Source: Butyricicoccus pullicaecorum
GTDB taxonomy: Bacteria > Bacillota > Clostridia > Oscillospirales > Butyricicoccaceae
Direction of reading: 5' to 3'
DNA length: 36,183 nucleotides
NCBI GenBank assembly: GCA_018366195.1
Contig: JAGZIN010000025.1
Location: forward strand, 1-36,183
Shown in pieces: positions 7,318 to 16,193 of the stretch (its first letter is position 1; every line of letters starts with the position of its first letter). The notes beneath the pieces are model-generated. The model ran no database searches. It was given only the letters and a program-made list of their open reading frames with translations, and was not told the origin of the DNA. The translations under genes were made by a program, and so were the position numbers.

Positions 7318-8787
7318 ATGGCGATCACAAAGGTGTTTGCCATCCACAGTACATTTCAGAAGACGGTACAATATGCCGCCAATGAAGAAAAGACTTCGCT
7401 GGATGGAACCATCGGCTATGTGGTCAATCCGGACAAGACCGAACAGCGGTTATTTGAGAGCTGCCTGAATTGCAGCAGTGTAGAACACGCCAGCTTGGAC
7501 ATGGAACGAACCAAGCAGCGCTATCACAAACGAAATGGTGTGCAGGGCTATCACATAATCCAGTCCTTCAAACCGGGCGAACTGACGCCGGAACAGACCC
7601 ATGAGATCGGTGTGAAGTTCGCGCAGCGTTTGTTTGGAGACCGATTCGAGGTGGTCATTGGAACCCATTTGGATCGGCAGCATCTGCATAACCATATCGC
7701 CGTCAATTCTGTATCCTTCGTGGACGGCAGGAAGCTGCGGTGCAACATGAAAACCTATTTTCAGGAGATTCAAAAGGTATCAGATGACCTGTGCCGCGAA
7801 TATGGGCTGTCTGTGATTCAGCCCAGAGGCAAGGGAAAAAGTCGCGGAGAATGGCAGGCGGCAAAAGAGAAAAAGCCTACCATCCGGGCGCAGATTCGTC
7901 GGGACATCGACGGGATCATCGGGCGGTCGCTGAACTTTACAACCTTCCTGAAAGATTTGCGCAGCGCTGGCTATGAAGTGCGCTATGACAGGCGGAAGTA
8001 TACGGCGGTCAAGCCGCCCTACGGGAAAAAGTTCATCCGTCTGGATAGTTTGGGTGAAAATTATACCGATGCTGCCATTGAACGTCGTATTCTGGCGCAG
8101 CAACAGTGGAGCAGACCGAAACGACCGGCTGTGCAGCGCCGGTATTTTTGCAAAGGCACACTGCGGCGTTGTCGAAAGCATCGTGGTTTTTCCGCACTTT
8201 ATTTTCGGTATGTCTACCTGCTGCGAGGGGCTGCAAAGGGACATGCCTCTTCCAAAGTCAGCCGCTATCTGCTGGAAGATACCATTCGGTTTGAAACCTA
8301 TCTGGCGCAGCACCGATTTCTGACACACCACCACATTGAAACCGCAGAACAGCTGCAAACCGTTAAACATACGCTGACCACTGAACTGAATGCCACCGTG
8401 CAGGAGCGTAAACCGCTTTATGAGGAAAGGAGACATGCCGATGTGCAAAGAAAAGAAGCACTGTCGCAGGACATCAGCGCGCGCACCGCCCGCATTAAGG
8501 CGCTGCGACATGATCTGCGGCTGTGCGCCCAGATCGAAGCGGATGCGGCACGGGTACAGTCCCGTGTGCAGACCGTACAACTGATTCAAAAGGAGGAACG
8601 ATACGATGAGTCAAGGCAGCGAAGCCGCCGAGCAAATGACGCGCGAGGCCATCCAAATCTCCGAGGCTGCGGCGAAGCTGGCAGCGTTGGGAGCGAAAAA
8701 TCTGGCAGCGCTGTGTTTGGCACTGGCGAACGAGAACCAGAAGCTGCGGGGCAAGACCCACATGAACACCCTGCTTCGCAGCGGTAA
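7318..8787 (+). CDS. Relaxase of the MOBP group
   Basis: A 489-residue relaxase starting at the ATG at 7318 with AAGGAG 8 bases upstream; the frame also extends back to 7237 without a site. The N-terminal nuclease domain contains the metal-binding three-histidine motif around QHLHNHIAVNSV (His122, His124, His126) with THLD just before it. NPDKTEQ lies near the N-terminus. It should nick oriT and pilot the single strand into the recipient. A helical, basic C-terminal region (about residues 250-430) follows. The last 60 residues overlap the pcfB-like gene by 182 bases and read like out-of-frame coding (Gly/Arg/Ser-rich), so the natural C-terminus may have been extended by a frame change. Confidence 0.88.
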   Translation: MAITKVFAIHSTFQKTVQYAANEEKTSLDGTIGYVVNPDKTEQRLFESCLNCSSVEHASLDMERTKQRYHKRNGVQGYHIIQSFKPGELTPEQTHEIGVKFAQRLFGDRFEVVIGTHLDRQHLHNHIAVNSVSFVDGRKLRCNMKTYFQEIQKVSDDLCREYGLSVIQPRGKGKSRGEWQAAKEKKPTIRAQIRRDIDGIIGRSLNFTTFLKDLRSAGYEVRYDRRKYTAVKPPYGKKFIRLDSLGENYTDAAIERRILAQQQWSRPKRPAVQRRYFCKGTLRRCRKHRGFSALYFRYVYLLRGAAKGHASSKVSRYLLEDTIRFETYLAQHRFLTHHHIETAEQLQTVKHTLTTELNATVQERKPLYEERRHADVQRKEALSQDISARTARIKALRHDLRLCAQIEADAARVQSRVQTVQLIQKEERYDESRQRSRRANDARGHPNLRGCGEAGSVGSEKSGSAVFGTGEREPEAAGQDPHEHPASQR

Positions 8788-9184
8788 GGAGCTGCGGGTA
8801 TTTGACCTGAAGGAGCAGGACCTGCCTGCTTTTCAGCAGGCAGCCCGACAGTATGGGGTCCTGTTCAGCGTCATCAAAGATACCGCGAGCGGGAACGGTC
8901 ACGTGGACATTCTGGCGAAAGCCGAGGATGTGTCCAAGCTCAACCGTATTTTTGAGCGGCTGCACTATGCCGCACCGGAACAGGTACAGGCGGAGGAGGA
9001 ACCGCTAAAAAAAGCCGCGTCCCGTGTTCCGCACGAGAGCAGATTCGCAGAGCGCGGGACTGGCTGGAAGCCCGAGAGGACGGCACATGAGCAGCCGGAT
9101 TCGGTGATCGCCCGCATCCGGCAATATAAAATCAGGCAGGCGGAGCAAAAGCCGAACCTGCCCGGAAAGGACAGAGAACGATGA
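8606..9184 (+). CDS. pcfB: PcfB-like (DUF3801) conjugation accessory protein
   Basis: A 192-residue soluble protein with a strong AAGGAGG before the ATG. The helical N-terminus (REAIQISEAAAKLAALGAKN) and the block VFDLKEQDLPAFQQAARQYG are typical of the DUF3801/PcfB family. In plasmid pCF10 PcfB works with the relaxase and with the VirD4-like coupling protein at the donor-DNA complex. Here it lies between the relaxase and the surface-protein genes, with VirD4 further along the same strand. The C-terminus is a charged, probably disordered tail. The stop overlaps the next start (ATGA). Confidence 0.8.
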   Translation: MSQGSEAAEQMTREAIQISEAAAKLAALGAKNLAALCLALANENQKLRGKTHMNTLLRSGKELRVFDLKEQDLPAFQQAARQYGVLFSVIKDTASGNGHVDILAKAEDVSKLNRIFERLHYAAPEQVQAEEEPLKKAASRVPHESRFAERGTGWKPERTAHEQPDSVIARIRQYKIRQAEQKPNLPGKDRER

Positions 9185-10158
9185 GAAAAATCATCCTCCT
9201 GCTGACAGCACTGACGCTGTTCAGCACGACCACCGCATTGGCGGCAGAGTATCCGTCTCAGGTCAGCTACAGTATGGAAAACGGTATTTTCGAGGTGCGG
9301 AAGATCTATGAAATGCCGGTCGATCAGGAGCCGTCTATGCAGGCCAAGCAGGGCTTTGAGCAGGACGGCTATTCGTTTGCCCTGACCGATATGCTGCGTC
9401 AGGAGATGCCCGAGTATCAGTCCAGAGCGCATACGGAGACAGTGACGGCAAACAGCAAAAGCAAAGATTTGACCGCAATCCTTCCTCTGTTGGCAGAAAC
9501 CAAGTCTGTCACCACCGAGGACGGATTCACGGGTACGCTGCATCTGAACACGGACAGCATTAAGGTCGAGCCTGCCGGATACAAAAACAACTCATGGACC
9601 GTTTCGGCTACCCGTACCTACCCCAATCTCAGTGATATGGATTTAGAGTTTATCCCCAAGACCACGACCGAGAATGGGCGCACCCTGCAATTTGCAAATG
9701 TGCAGTGGCAGACGGACAACACAGAGAATGTGGATGACGATCCAATCGGTGACCGGTTCACCGCTGTTGTTACCTATACGGGAACTGCATCCAGCAAAAA
9801 TGTCACCGGCTACACCGTAACAGCCCAGTATAGCGGCGAGGTGGAAAAAATCGCACTGGATAAAGTGCAGTATGTTGCGATTTTCCACGGTACGCCCTTG
9901 GAGCCGGCTGCGGTGGAAGTGCCGGAGGACGAGACAGATGCCGCCACAGCGGACTGGCGGTACATTGCAATTCCCGCCGTATTGCTCATGCTCTGTGCAG
10001 CTGGATTTACTGCTGCAAAAATGAAAACGAAGAAAGGAAGTACAGACCATGAAACGATTTTGGATGCGGACTATATTTCCGCTGAAAACAGCAAGGTATC
10101 TGAGCCTGACGCTGCTGACAGTGACAGCGCTGACCACTACCCCGGCGTTGGCACTTGA
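9181..10158 (+). CDS. Secreted, membrane-anchored surface protein of the transfer region
   Basis: A 325-residue protein with a Sec signal peptide (MRKIILLLTALTLFSTTTALAA, probable cleavage after ALA). The extracellular part is about 230 residues and beta-rich, followed by one transmembrane segment (IAIPAVLLMLCAAGFTAA, about residues 262-280) and a short charged cytosolic tail. I recognise it only as a conserved surface protein that accompanies the sortase gene on this ICE type. It has no enzyme motif and no LPxTG. The first codon overlaps the pcfB-like stop. The last 110 bases overlap the sortase gene in another frame, so the true C-terminus may be shorter in relatives. Confidence 0.6.
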   Translation: MRKIILLLTALTLFSTTTALAAEYPSQVSYSMENGIFEVRKIYEMPVDQEPSMQAKQGFEQDGYSFALTDMLRQEMPEYQSRAHTETVTANSKSKDLTAILPLLAETKSVTTEDGFTGTLHLNTDSIKVEPAGYKNNSWTVSATRTYPNLSDMDLEFIPKTTTENGRTLQFANVQWQTDNTENVDDDPIGDRFTAVVTYTGTASSKNVTGYTVTAQYSGEVEKIALDKVQYVAIFHGTPLEPAAVEVPEDETDAATADWRYIAIPAVLLMLCAAGFTAAKMKTKKGSTDHETILDADYISAENSKVSEPDAADSDSADHYPGVGT

Positions 10159-10882
10159 GTATACCGAAACGGATGCACCGGCTGGCACCTTTGGGAAGCC
10201 GACCAGCGTAGAAGCAGTGCAGACGATTGGAGCAGCAAATCCCCATGAGATCGATGTCAGCAAAAATGCGGCATTTATTCCGCCTGCTTTCGGCAGCCCG
10301 ATGGCAGACATGCTGGGCGCAGGAGAACGGCTGACCCCGAACCTTCCCGGCTATGATCTGGTGTATGGAGGTGTGTCAGCAGAGTCCAGCGCTGCAACCA
10401 GCGGCAGCAGCGTGACGATCATGCCGCCTGCCTTAGAGAATGGCACGGCGGGACAGGTTGGCAGCAGTGGCTACACACCTGTAACAAACGACCTTTATTA
10501 CAAAGGCGGGCATCTGGGTACTGTGTCTGCGCCAGCCATTGGACTGAATGCAAAAATCTATCAGGGAACGGACAATGCAGCGATGCGGAAAGGCGTGGGA
10601 CACTTCGCAGAAACCTCAATCTGGGATGGAAATGTAGCATTCGCCGGACACAATCGAGGTTCTGCCAACTATTTCGGCAAAATCCATCAGCTGGAACATG
10701 GCGATACCATCCAGCTGACTACCCGGCTCGGTACACGAAGCTATTCGGTATACTCGGTGCGCAAGATTTCCGTAGATGATGTCTCTGTGCTGAATCCGTC
10801 TCATGAGAACATCGTAACACTGGTCACCTGCGTGATGAACCAGCCGCAGTATCGTTGGTGTGTGCAGGCACGACAAAAATAA
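10049..10882 (+). CDS. Class D-like sortase
   Basis: A 277-residue sortase with a signal/anchor peptide (PLKTARYLSLTLLTVTALTT), a long linker and a C-terminal sortase fold. The catalytic residues are visible: His201 in AGHNRG, Cys261 in LVTCV and Arg269 in QYRW. It should cleave an LPxTG-type signal and join the protein to another acceptor, either cell wall or another surface protein. The obvious substrate is the adhesin encoded next (LPKTG at its end). The gene starts inside the preceding gene, with GAAAGGAAG about 9 bases before the ATG. A 130-base gap with a strong hairpin separates it from the adhesin gene. Confidence 0.88.
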   Translation: MKRFWMRTIFPLKTARYLSLTLLTVTALTTTPALALEYTETDAPAGTFGKPTSVEAVQTIGAANPHEIDVSKNAAFIPPAFGSPMADMLGAGERLTPNLPGYDLVYGGVSAESSAATSGSSVTIMPPALENGTAGQVGSSGYTPVTNDLYYKGGHLGTVSAPAIGLNAKIYQGTDNAAMRKGVGHFAETSIWDGNVAFAGHNRGSANYFGKIHQLEHGDTIQLTTRLGTRSYSVYSVRKISVDDVSVLNPSHENIVTLVTCVMNQPQYRWCVQARQK

Positions 10883-10942
10883 TATTCATGTACACAGCTT
10901 CGGCAAATCAAAAGTTTTTAACATGGATGTGGATAACTTTTA

Positions 10943-10990
10943 GAGGGATACGGTTTTGACCATGTCAATCATGGTGAAAGCCGATCCCTC
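10943..10990 (+). promoter_or_regulatory. Long hairpin in the leader of the adhesin gene
   Basis: GAGGGAT (10943-10949) pairs with ATCCCTC (10984-10990). After one bulged A, 14 further positions pair (10951-10964 with 10970-10983; one mismatch, one G-T), around a TCAAT loop. The stem is about 21 bp. No real T-tract follows; the next bases are CCATTACTTTCAGGAGG, the ribosome binding site of the adhesin. It is therefore more likely an mRNA processing, stability or translation-control element than a simple terminator. Confidence 0.7.
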
Positions 10991-11012
10991 CCATTACTTT
11001 CAGGAGGAACGC

Positions 11013-14000
11013 ATGATGAAAAAACGACTGATCGCGCTGCTTCTGGTATTGGCGACCATGCTGGGGATGCTCCCCGGCACTGCACTGGCTGCGGATACCG
11101 AGGAAGAAGCTCTGGGCGAAGTGAACATCTTCAATGGCGGCTATGAAATGTATTATCTATCGATGAATGGCCGTGTGCGCAAGCAGAGCTATACTTATTT
11201 CAATTATGAAAACAGCAAGGGCGAGACCAAGGAAATCCCTGCCTATTGCGTCAATCCCACTACAAAAGGTGTCCCGCAGACCGTCTCACCGGGACAGAGC
11301 ATTAAATATCTTGCCAAGGAAAAAGGCAGTGATCCCAAGGTCATGGGCATCATCGCCAATGGGTATCCCACGCGTGGGCTTTCTGAGCTCAAGCTGGAAA
11401 ACAAGTATCAGGCATTCTATGCCACAAAGATGGCACTTTGGTGTTACCTGATCCCCGATTGGAATATCAACAATCTTAAGGTCAATCCCAATCTGACCGG
11501 CAAGGAGCTTCAGCGAGCACAGGCGATGCTGGCCGCAGCCAAAGACATTTATGCGCGCGGCACCACATGGAGCAAGATTCTCTCGCCGCGCGTGATGGTT
11601 ACTCCGGATCGGGACACGGCGTATTCTGTTACAGTGGACGGTCAGCGGTACCAGCAGCAGATATTTACCGTCAATTCGGATACATGGGTATGCAATTATA
11701 TAGTCAAGGTTTCGTTTACCGACCCCAGCACTGTGCCCGCCGGAACGCGTATCGTGGACATGGACAACAAGGATATCACCGCCATTACGACCTCCAATAC
11801 TGGAGGCAGCTTTGCGGGCAAATTCAAAGTCCTGTATCCCGCTTCTGCGGTGGCTGGAAAAACGGGAAGCGTTCAGCTATCCTTTTCTGCTGACGTCTAC
11901 AAATACGCGGTCTTTTATGCCACCTGTGCAGAGACCGGCAAATATGGTCAGCTCCAGAACTATATGTGCGATACCGACCCCACGGTTACCATGCAGCTGT
12001 CCGCATACAGTAATTATGCGGATCATGGGGATACGCCTGTGCCGGATACCGGTCTGAAAATCATCAAGCTGGAGAAAGGTACGGATACGCCGCTGGGCGG
12101 CGCGGTCTTTGAGGTGGTCGATCCGGAAGGCGCGACCATCGGCACATTCAGCACAGGGTCGGACGGTACCATTACCATCCCGCTGACACTCAGCGGCAAT
12201 TATACAGTCTATGAGCGTGTACCCCCGCGTGATCATCTGCTCAGTGATACCACAGTACAGAATATCAAGGTGGAGTACGGCAAGGTTGCTGAGGTTACCT
12301 TCTGGAACGAACCGTATGGTACACTGCGGGTGGAAAAACTGTCGGATACGGGAGCGCGTCTGTCGGGAGCCGTGGTGCAGATCAAACACATCGAAAGCGG
12401 CACCGTCTATTCTGCTGAAACCAACTTTGCAGGATATGCCATCTTTGATAACATCAAGCCCGGTGCTTACGAGATCCGCGAGATCACAGCGCCTTCCGGC
12501 TGGCTGAAGGATGACGCCACTTATACCACTACGGTTTCTACCGGTGAAACTGCTACGTTTTCACTGGTCAACAAAGAGCTTCCCGGACTGCGGATCATCA
12601 AGTATGACCGGAAGACCATGGAGGCAATGCCCGATGTCACCTTTGAGATTTTCCGCGACAGCGTATTGCTCGGTAAATTTCGCACAGATGAATTTGGTGA
12701 AATCCTGCTGACCAATGTACAGCCGGGTACTTACCGTGCTGTGGAGGTGGATACCGGCAGTGACGGGCATATTTTGGATACCACACCGCAGGAGGTTGAG
12801 CTGTCTGCCGGAGACGGCATCAAGGAACTGCTGTTTTTCAACGATGTAAAGCCTGGACTACGGCTGGTCAAGGTGGACTCCACCGATCCAAGCCGCGTGA
12901 TTCCTAATGCAGTATTTGAAATCAAATCCGTGGATGGGAGCTTTGGTCCCGAGGAATTTACCACCGACGAAAACGGCGAAATCGACCTGAGCAAACTGCC
13001 TGCCGGCGCGTATGTGGTCACAGAAAAGGCATGCGAGGGTTACATCATCGATCAGGCTCAGCGAATCATTCAGCTTGATCCCAACGAGGATGCACAGTTC
13101 GTGTTCACCAACACCATTAAGCCCTCTCTCCAGATCATCAAGACCAGCTCAGACGGTTCTCGACTGAAGAATGTTACCTTCCGCATTGCAAAGATTGAAG
13201 ATGGTACGCACTATCTGGATCGCACGACCAATGAGCAAGGTGAGATCGTGATTTCCGGGCTGGAACCCGGCGTGTATTCCGTAAAAGAGACGGCCACCGA
13301 CGCTTCTCATATTCTGGATGTGCGGGAATATCACATGGAGCTATTCCCCAGCAAGACCAGTACGCTGACCGTGGAAAACCAGAAGCGTCCCAATCTCATT
13401 GTGTATAAGCATGACGCAGATACTGGAGAGCCGGTCGCAGATACGGTGTTTGAAGTCCGGGCGGCAGATGGTCACAGTGTTGACCAGATTAAGACGGATA
13501 AAAACGGTAAGGCAGAACTTACGAATCTGCTGCCCGGTGTCTATGAAGTCACCGAGAAATCTGTTCCCTCCCCATATCTGCTGGACGCCCCCAAACAGCT
13601 GGTGACACTCTATCCAAACCGCAACCACACTATTTATTTTGAAAACCATAAAAAGCCCAGCCTGACAGTCAAAAAAGTGGACAGTGTGACCGACGACGTG
13701 TTAAAAGGCGCAAAGTTTCAGGTTACCTATGCCAGCAACAACACCGGCAGCGGTGAAATCAATGACCTCGGCACCTTCTATACCGATGAAAATGGACAGT
13801 TCCAGCTCACCGGTCTGCGTGATGGCTGGTACAAAGTAACCGAACTGGAGCCGCCTACAGGCTATGCCATCAAGGAAGCCGTGCAGGAGGTCTATATTCA
13901 GTCTGGCACCGGCAAGACCCTAACCTTCGAGAACATTCCGTTGTCTGCGCTGGTGGTCTGGAAATACGATTCGGTCACCGGAGAAGCGGTAGAGGGCGCA

Positions 14001-16190
14001 GTCTTTCAGGTGAAGTACCTCACGGGTACCTCGGGCACGGGCGGCACAGTCATCGGCACCTATAAGACCTCTGCAAACGGCAGCTTTATGGTCACAGGAC
14101 TGAAGGAGGGCACTTATATCGTTGAGGAACTGGCAAGTGACAGCGGCCATGTGATCGACACGGCACCGCAGACTGCCTACATCAGCGGAAAACAGCAGGA
14201 TGTGGTACAACTCTATTTTGGCAACTCCCCCAAGGGAGGTCTGTTGGTCAAAAAGATCGACAGCGTGACACATGCGCCGCTTTCGGATGTTGAGTTCATG
14301 GTAACGACTTCGGATGGTACGGTCGTGGGCGATGCCAACGGCAAATTTGTGACAGACAGCGCAGGCAGCTTCACGGTATCGGGTATTGTCCCCGGCACCA
14401 CGCTGGTGGTCAAGGAGACCCGCGCCAAGGCGGGCTATGTGCTGGATGATACGCCGCAGACCGCTAAAATTCTGGCGGGTCAGACCGTCACGCTTGAGTT
14501 CCGTAACCAGCCCAAGGGTTCGCTCATTATTGTCAAGAAGGATGCCGTGACCGGAAAACCGCTCAAGGGCGTCACCTTCAAGATTACGACTTCTTCGGGT
14601 GAATTTGTACCGGATGCAGGGGGACAGATCAGCTCAAACGGTCTGTACTACACGGATGAAAACGGTCAGATCGTGCTTTCTGGTCTGGCTCCGGGCACCT
14701 ATGTTGTCACGGAAACGGCATCGATCTCTGGTTATGTACTGGACAGCACACCCCAAACCGTGGTGGTCAACACCAACGATACCCAAACCCTGACCTTTAC
14801 CAATACGCCCATCGGCAGCGGCCAGATCATCAAGGTGGATGCCGACAGCGGAAAGCGTATCAAGGGCGTTCAGTTTGAAATTGCCAAGATGAACGGGGAG
14901 CGGATCGGCACGTATACTACGGACAGCAATGGTGTGATTGTCCTGCCTGAACTGGCTGACGGCTGGTACACCGCGGCCGAGCTGAAGGCTGCCAAGGGCT
15001 ATTTGCTGGACAGTACGCCGCATCAATTTGAGGTGAAGGCAGGAAAAACAACCTCGCTGACCATCGAAAATACGCAGGCAAGCTCTGTCCTTATCCATAA
15101 GATCGACAGCGTGACCGGAAAGGGCATCTACGGTGTGACCTTTTTGGTATCAGACGGTAAGGGCAATCCAATCGGTCAGTATACCTCTGACCAGAATGGT
15201 TACGTCTATATTGACAAGAGCCTGACGGATGGAAAGTATCAGGTGCGGGAGATCGAGGCAGCGGACGGCTATCTGCTGGATACCACGGTTCGCACCTTCT
15301 ATGTGGAGTATGGCGGAACGTCCACCATCACATGGAAGAATACGCCGGTCATGGGACAGATTCAGATCACCAAACGTTCTGCGGATGACAATCCCTACAA
15401 TGCGGTTCCGGCTGGAAGCCCCTTGCCGGGAGCGACCTTTGAAATTTATAACAGGGCGGGTAATCTAGTGAACACGGTTGTAACGGATAAGAATGGCATT
15501 GCGACCTCGGATACCCTCCCGCTGGGGCGCTACACCATCCGCGAGACCAAAGCGCCCATGTTTTACAGCGTAGCCTCTGAGCCGGTAGAGACAGAAATCG
15601 AATTTTCCGGTCAGATCGTGCGGGTGGAAGTACTCAACAAAAGCGTTTACACCAATGTATCCGTGACCAAACGGGGGTACAAGCAGGTCGTGCCTGCGCA
15701 GACCATCCGCTACGATTTTAAGAACATCGCCAACAATTCCACGGTTCCGCTGAACAGTTTTTATTGGCGTGACACACTGCCGGCTTCGGCAGTACGGCTG
15801 ACCAAGATCGTCACCGGCACGTGGAATCAGCAGCTTTCTTACAAGGTAGTCTATAAGACCAATCTGCATGACTACCGCACACTGGCGGACAACCTTTCCA
15901 CCATGAAAAACTACTCGCTGGACGCTTCACCCGCTGCGCTGGGGCTGGCGTCCAATGAGTATGTTACCGACTTCATGTTCGTGTTCGGAACGGTCAAGGC
16001 TGGATTTGCACAAGTGGATGCGCCCTACATCTTCTGCCAGACCAACAGTTGGCTGAATAACGGCTACCAGTTTGCCAATCGGACTGACGTCGGCGGACTG
16101 CATGGCGGTCAGTGGATCATGGCCACCGACCGGTGGGTCACGACCATCTACAAGGCGGGCGTACCCAAACTGCCCAAGACCGGTTATTAA
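11013..16190 (+). CDS. Giant thioester/CnaB-repeat adhesin with C-terminal LPKTG
   Basis: A 1725-residue surface protein. CAGGAGG before the ATG pair 11013/11016 fixes the start, giving a Sec signal peptide cleaved near ALA-A (residues 24-27). A TQXA/thioester-like domain follows (about 35-345): Cys79 sits in PAYCVN, but the expected TQxA motif reads TKMA, with Lys139 where the glutamine should be. Thirteen SpaA/CnaB-type repeats occupy about residues 347-1543; such domains usually form internal Lys-Asn isopeptide bonds. A C-terminal all-beta domain follows, and the protein ends exactly with LPKTGY. The hydrophobic segment and basic tail of a normal sorting signal are absent. It probably mediates contact between mating cells. 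The sortase is encoded just upstream and VirD4 just downstream. Confidence 0.88.
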   Translation: MMKKRLIALLLVLATMLGMLPGTALAADTEEEALGEVNIFNGGYEMYYLSMNGRVRKQSYTYFNYENSKGETKEIPAYCVNPTTKGVPQTVSPGQSIKYLAKEKGSDPKVMGIIANGYPTRGLSELKLENKYQAFYATKMALWCYLIPDWNINNLKVNPNLTGKELQRAQAMLAAAKDIYARGTTWSKILSPRVMVTPDRDTAYSVTVDGQRYQQQIFTVNSDTWVCNYIVKVSFTDPSTVPAGTRIVDMDNKDITAITTSNTGGSFAGKFKVLYPASAVAGKTGSVQLSFSADVYKYAVFYATCAETGKYGQLQNYMCDTDPTVTMQLSAYSNYADHGDTPVPDTGLKIIKLEKGTDTPLGGAVFEVVDPEGATIGTFSTGSDGTITIPLTLSGNYTVYERVPPRDHLLSDTTVQNIKVEYGKVAEVTFWNEPYGTLRVEKLSDTGARLSGAVVQIKHIESGTVYSAETNFAGYAIFDNIKPGAYEIREITAPSGWLKDDATYTTTVSTGETATFSLVNKELPGLRIIKYDRKTMEAMPDVTFEIFRDSVLLGKFRTDEFGEILLTNVQPGTYRAVEVDTGSDGHILDTTPQEVELSAGDGIKELLFFNDVKPGLRLVKVDSTDPSRVIPNAVFEIKSVDGSFGPEEFTTDENGEIDLSKLPAGAYVVTEKACEGYIIDQAQRIIQLDPNEDAQFVFTNTIKPSLQIIKTSSDGSRLKNVTFRIAKIEDGTHYLDRTTNEQGEIVISGLEPGVYSVKETATDASHILDVREYHMELFPSKTSTLTVENQKRPNLIVYKHDADTGEPVADTVFEVRAADGHSVDQIKTDKNGKAELTNLLPGVYEVTEKSVPSPYLLDAPKQLVTLYPNRNHTIYFENHKKPSLTVKKVDSVTDDVLKGAKFQVTYASNNTGSGEINDLGTFYTDENGQFQLTGLRDGWYKVTELEPPTGYAIKEAVQEVYIQSGTGKTLTFENIPLSALVVWKYDSVTGEAVEGAVFQVKYLTGTSGTGGTVIGTYKTSANGSFMVTGLKEGTYIVEELASDSGHVIDTAPQTAYISGKQQDVVQLYFGNSPKGGLLVKKIDSVTHAPLSDVEFMVTTSDGTVVGDANGKFVTDSAGSFTVSGIVPGTTLVVKETRAKAGYVLDDTPQTAKILAGQTVTLEFRNQPKGSLIIVKKDAVTGKPLKGVTFKITTSSGEFVPDAGGQISSNGLYYTDENGQIVLSGLAPGTYVVTETASISGYVLDSTPQTVVVNTNDTQTLTFTNTPIGSGQIIKVDADSGKRIKGVQFEIAKMNGERIGTYTTDSNGVIVLPELADGWYTAAELKAAKGYLLDSTPHQFEVKAGKTTSLTIENTQASSVLIHKIDSVTGKGIYGVTFLVSDGKGNPIGQYTSDQNGYVYIDKSLTDGKYQVREIEAADGYLLDTTVRTFYVEYGGTSTITWKNTPVMGQIQITKRSADDNPYNAVPAGSPLPGATFEIYNRAGNLVNTVVTDKNGIATSDTLPLGRYTIRETKAPMFYSVASEPVETEIEFSGQIVRVEVLNKSVYTNVSVTKRGYKQVVPAQTIRYDFKNIANNSTVPLNSFYWRDTLPASAVRLTKIVTGTWNQQLSYKVVYKTNLHDYRTLADNLSTMKNYSLDASPAALGLASNEYVTDFMFVFGTVKAGFAQVDAPYIFCQTNSWLNNGYQFANRTDVGGLHGGQWIMATDRWVTTIYKAGVPKLPKTGY
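12049..15645 (+). repeat. Thirteen tandem CnaB/SpaA-type repeats within the adhesin gene
   Basis: The encoded repeats begin with variants of LxIxKxDxxTGxxLxGAxFEV, pass through a YTTDxNGxxxLxxLxxGxYxVxE middle and end in LDxTPQTVxV then a LTFxN strand. Starts include LKIIKLEKG, LRVEKLSDTG, LRIIKYDRK, LVVWKYDSVTG, LIIVKKDAVTG and VLIHKIDSVTG. Units are about 85-100 residues and clearly diverged, so they are old duplications rather than recent exact copies. Repeat number is likely to vary between strains. Confidence 0.85.
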
Positions 16191-16193
16191 GCC

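Noticed and set aside
12049..15645. Possible CRISPR array or recent satellite repeats in the adhesin gene
   Set aside because: The periodicity is at protein level (CnaB repeats of about 85-100 residues) with diverged DNA; there are no short identical direct repeats with unique spacers.
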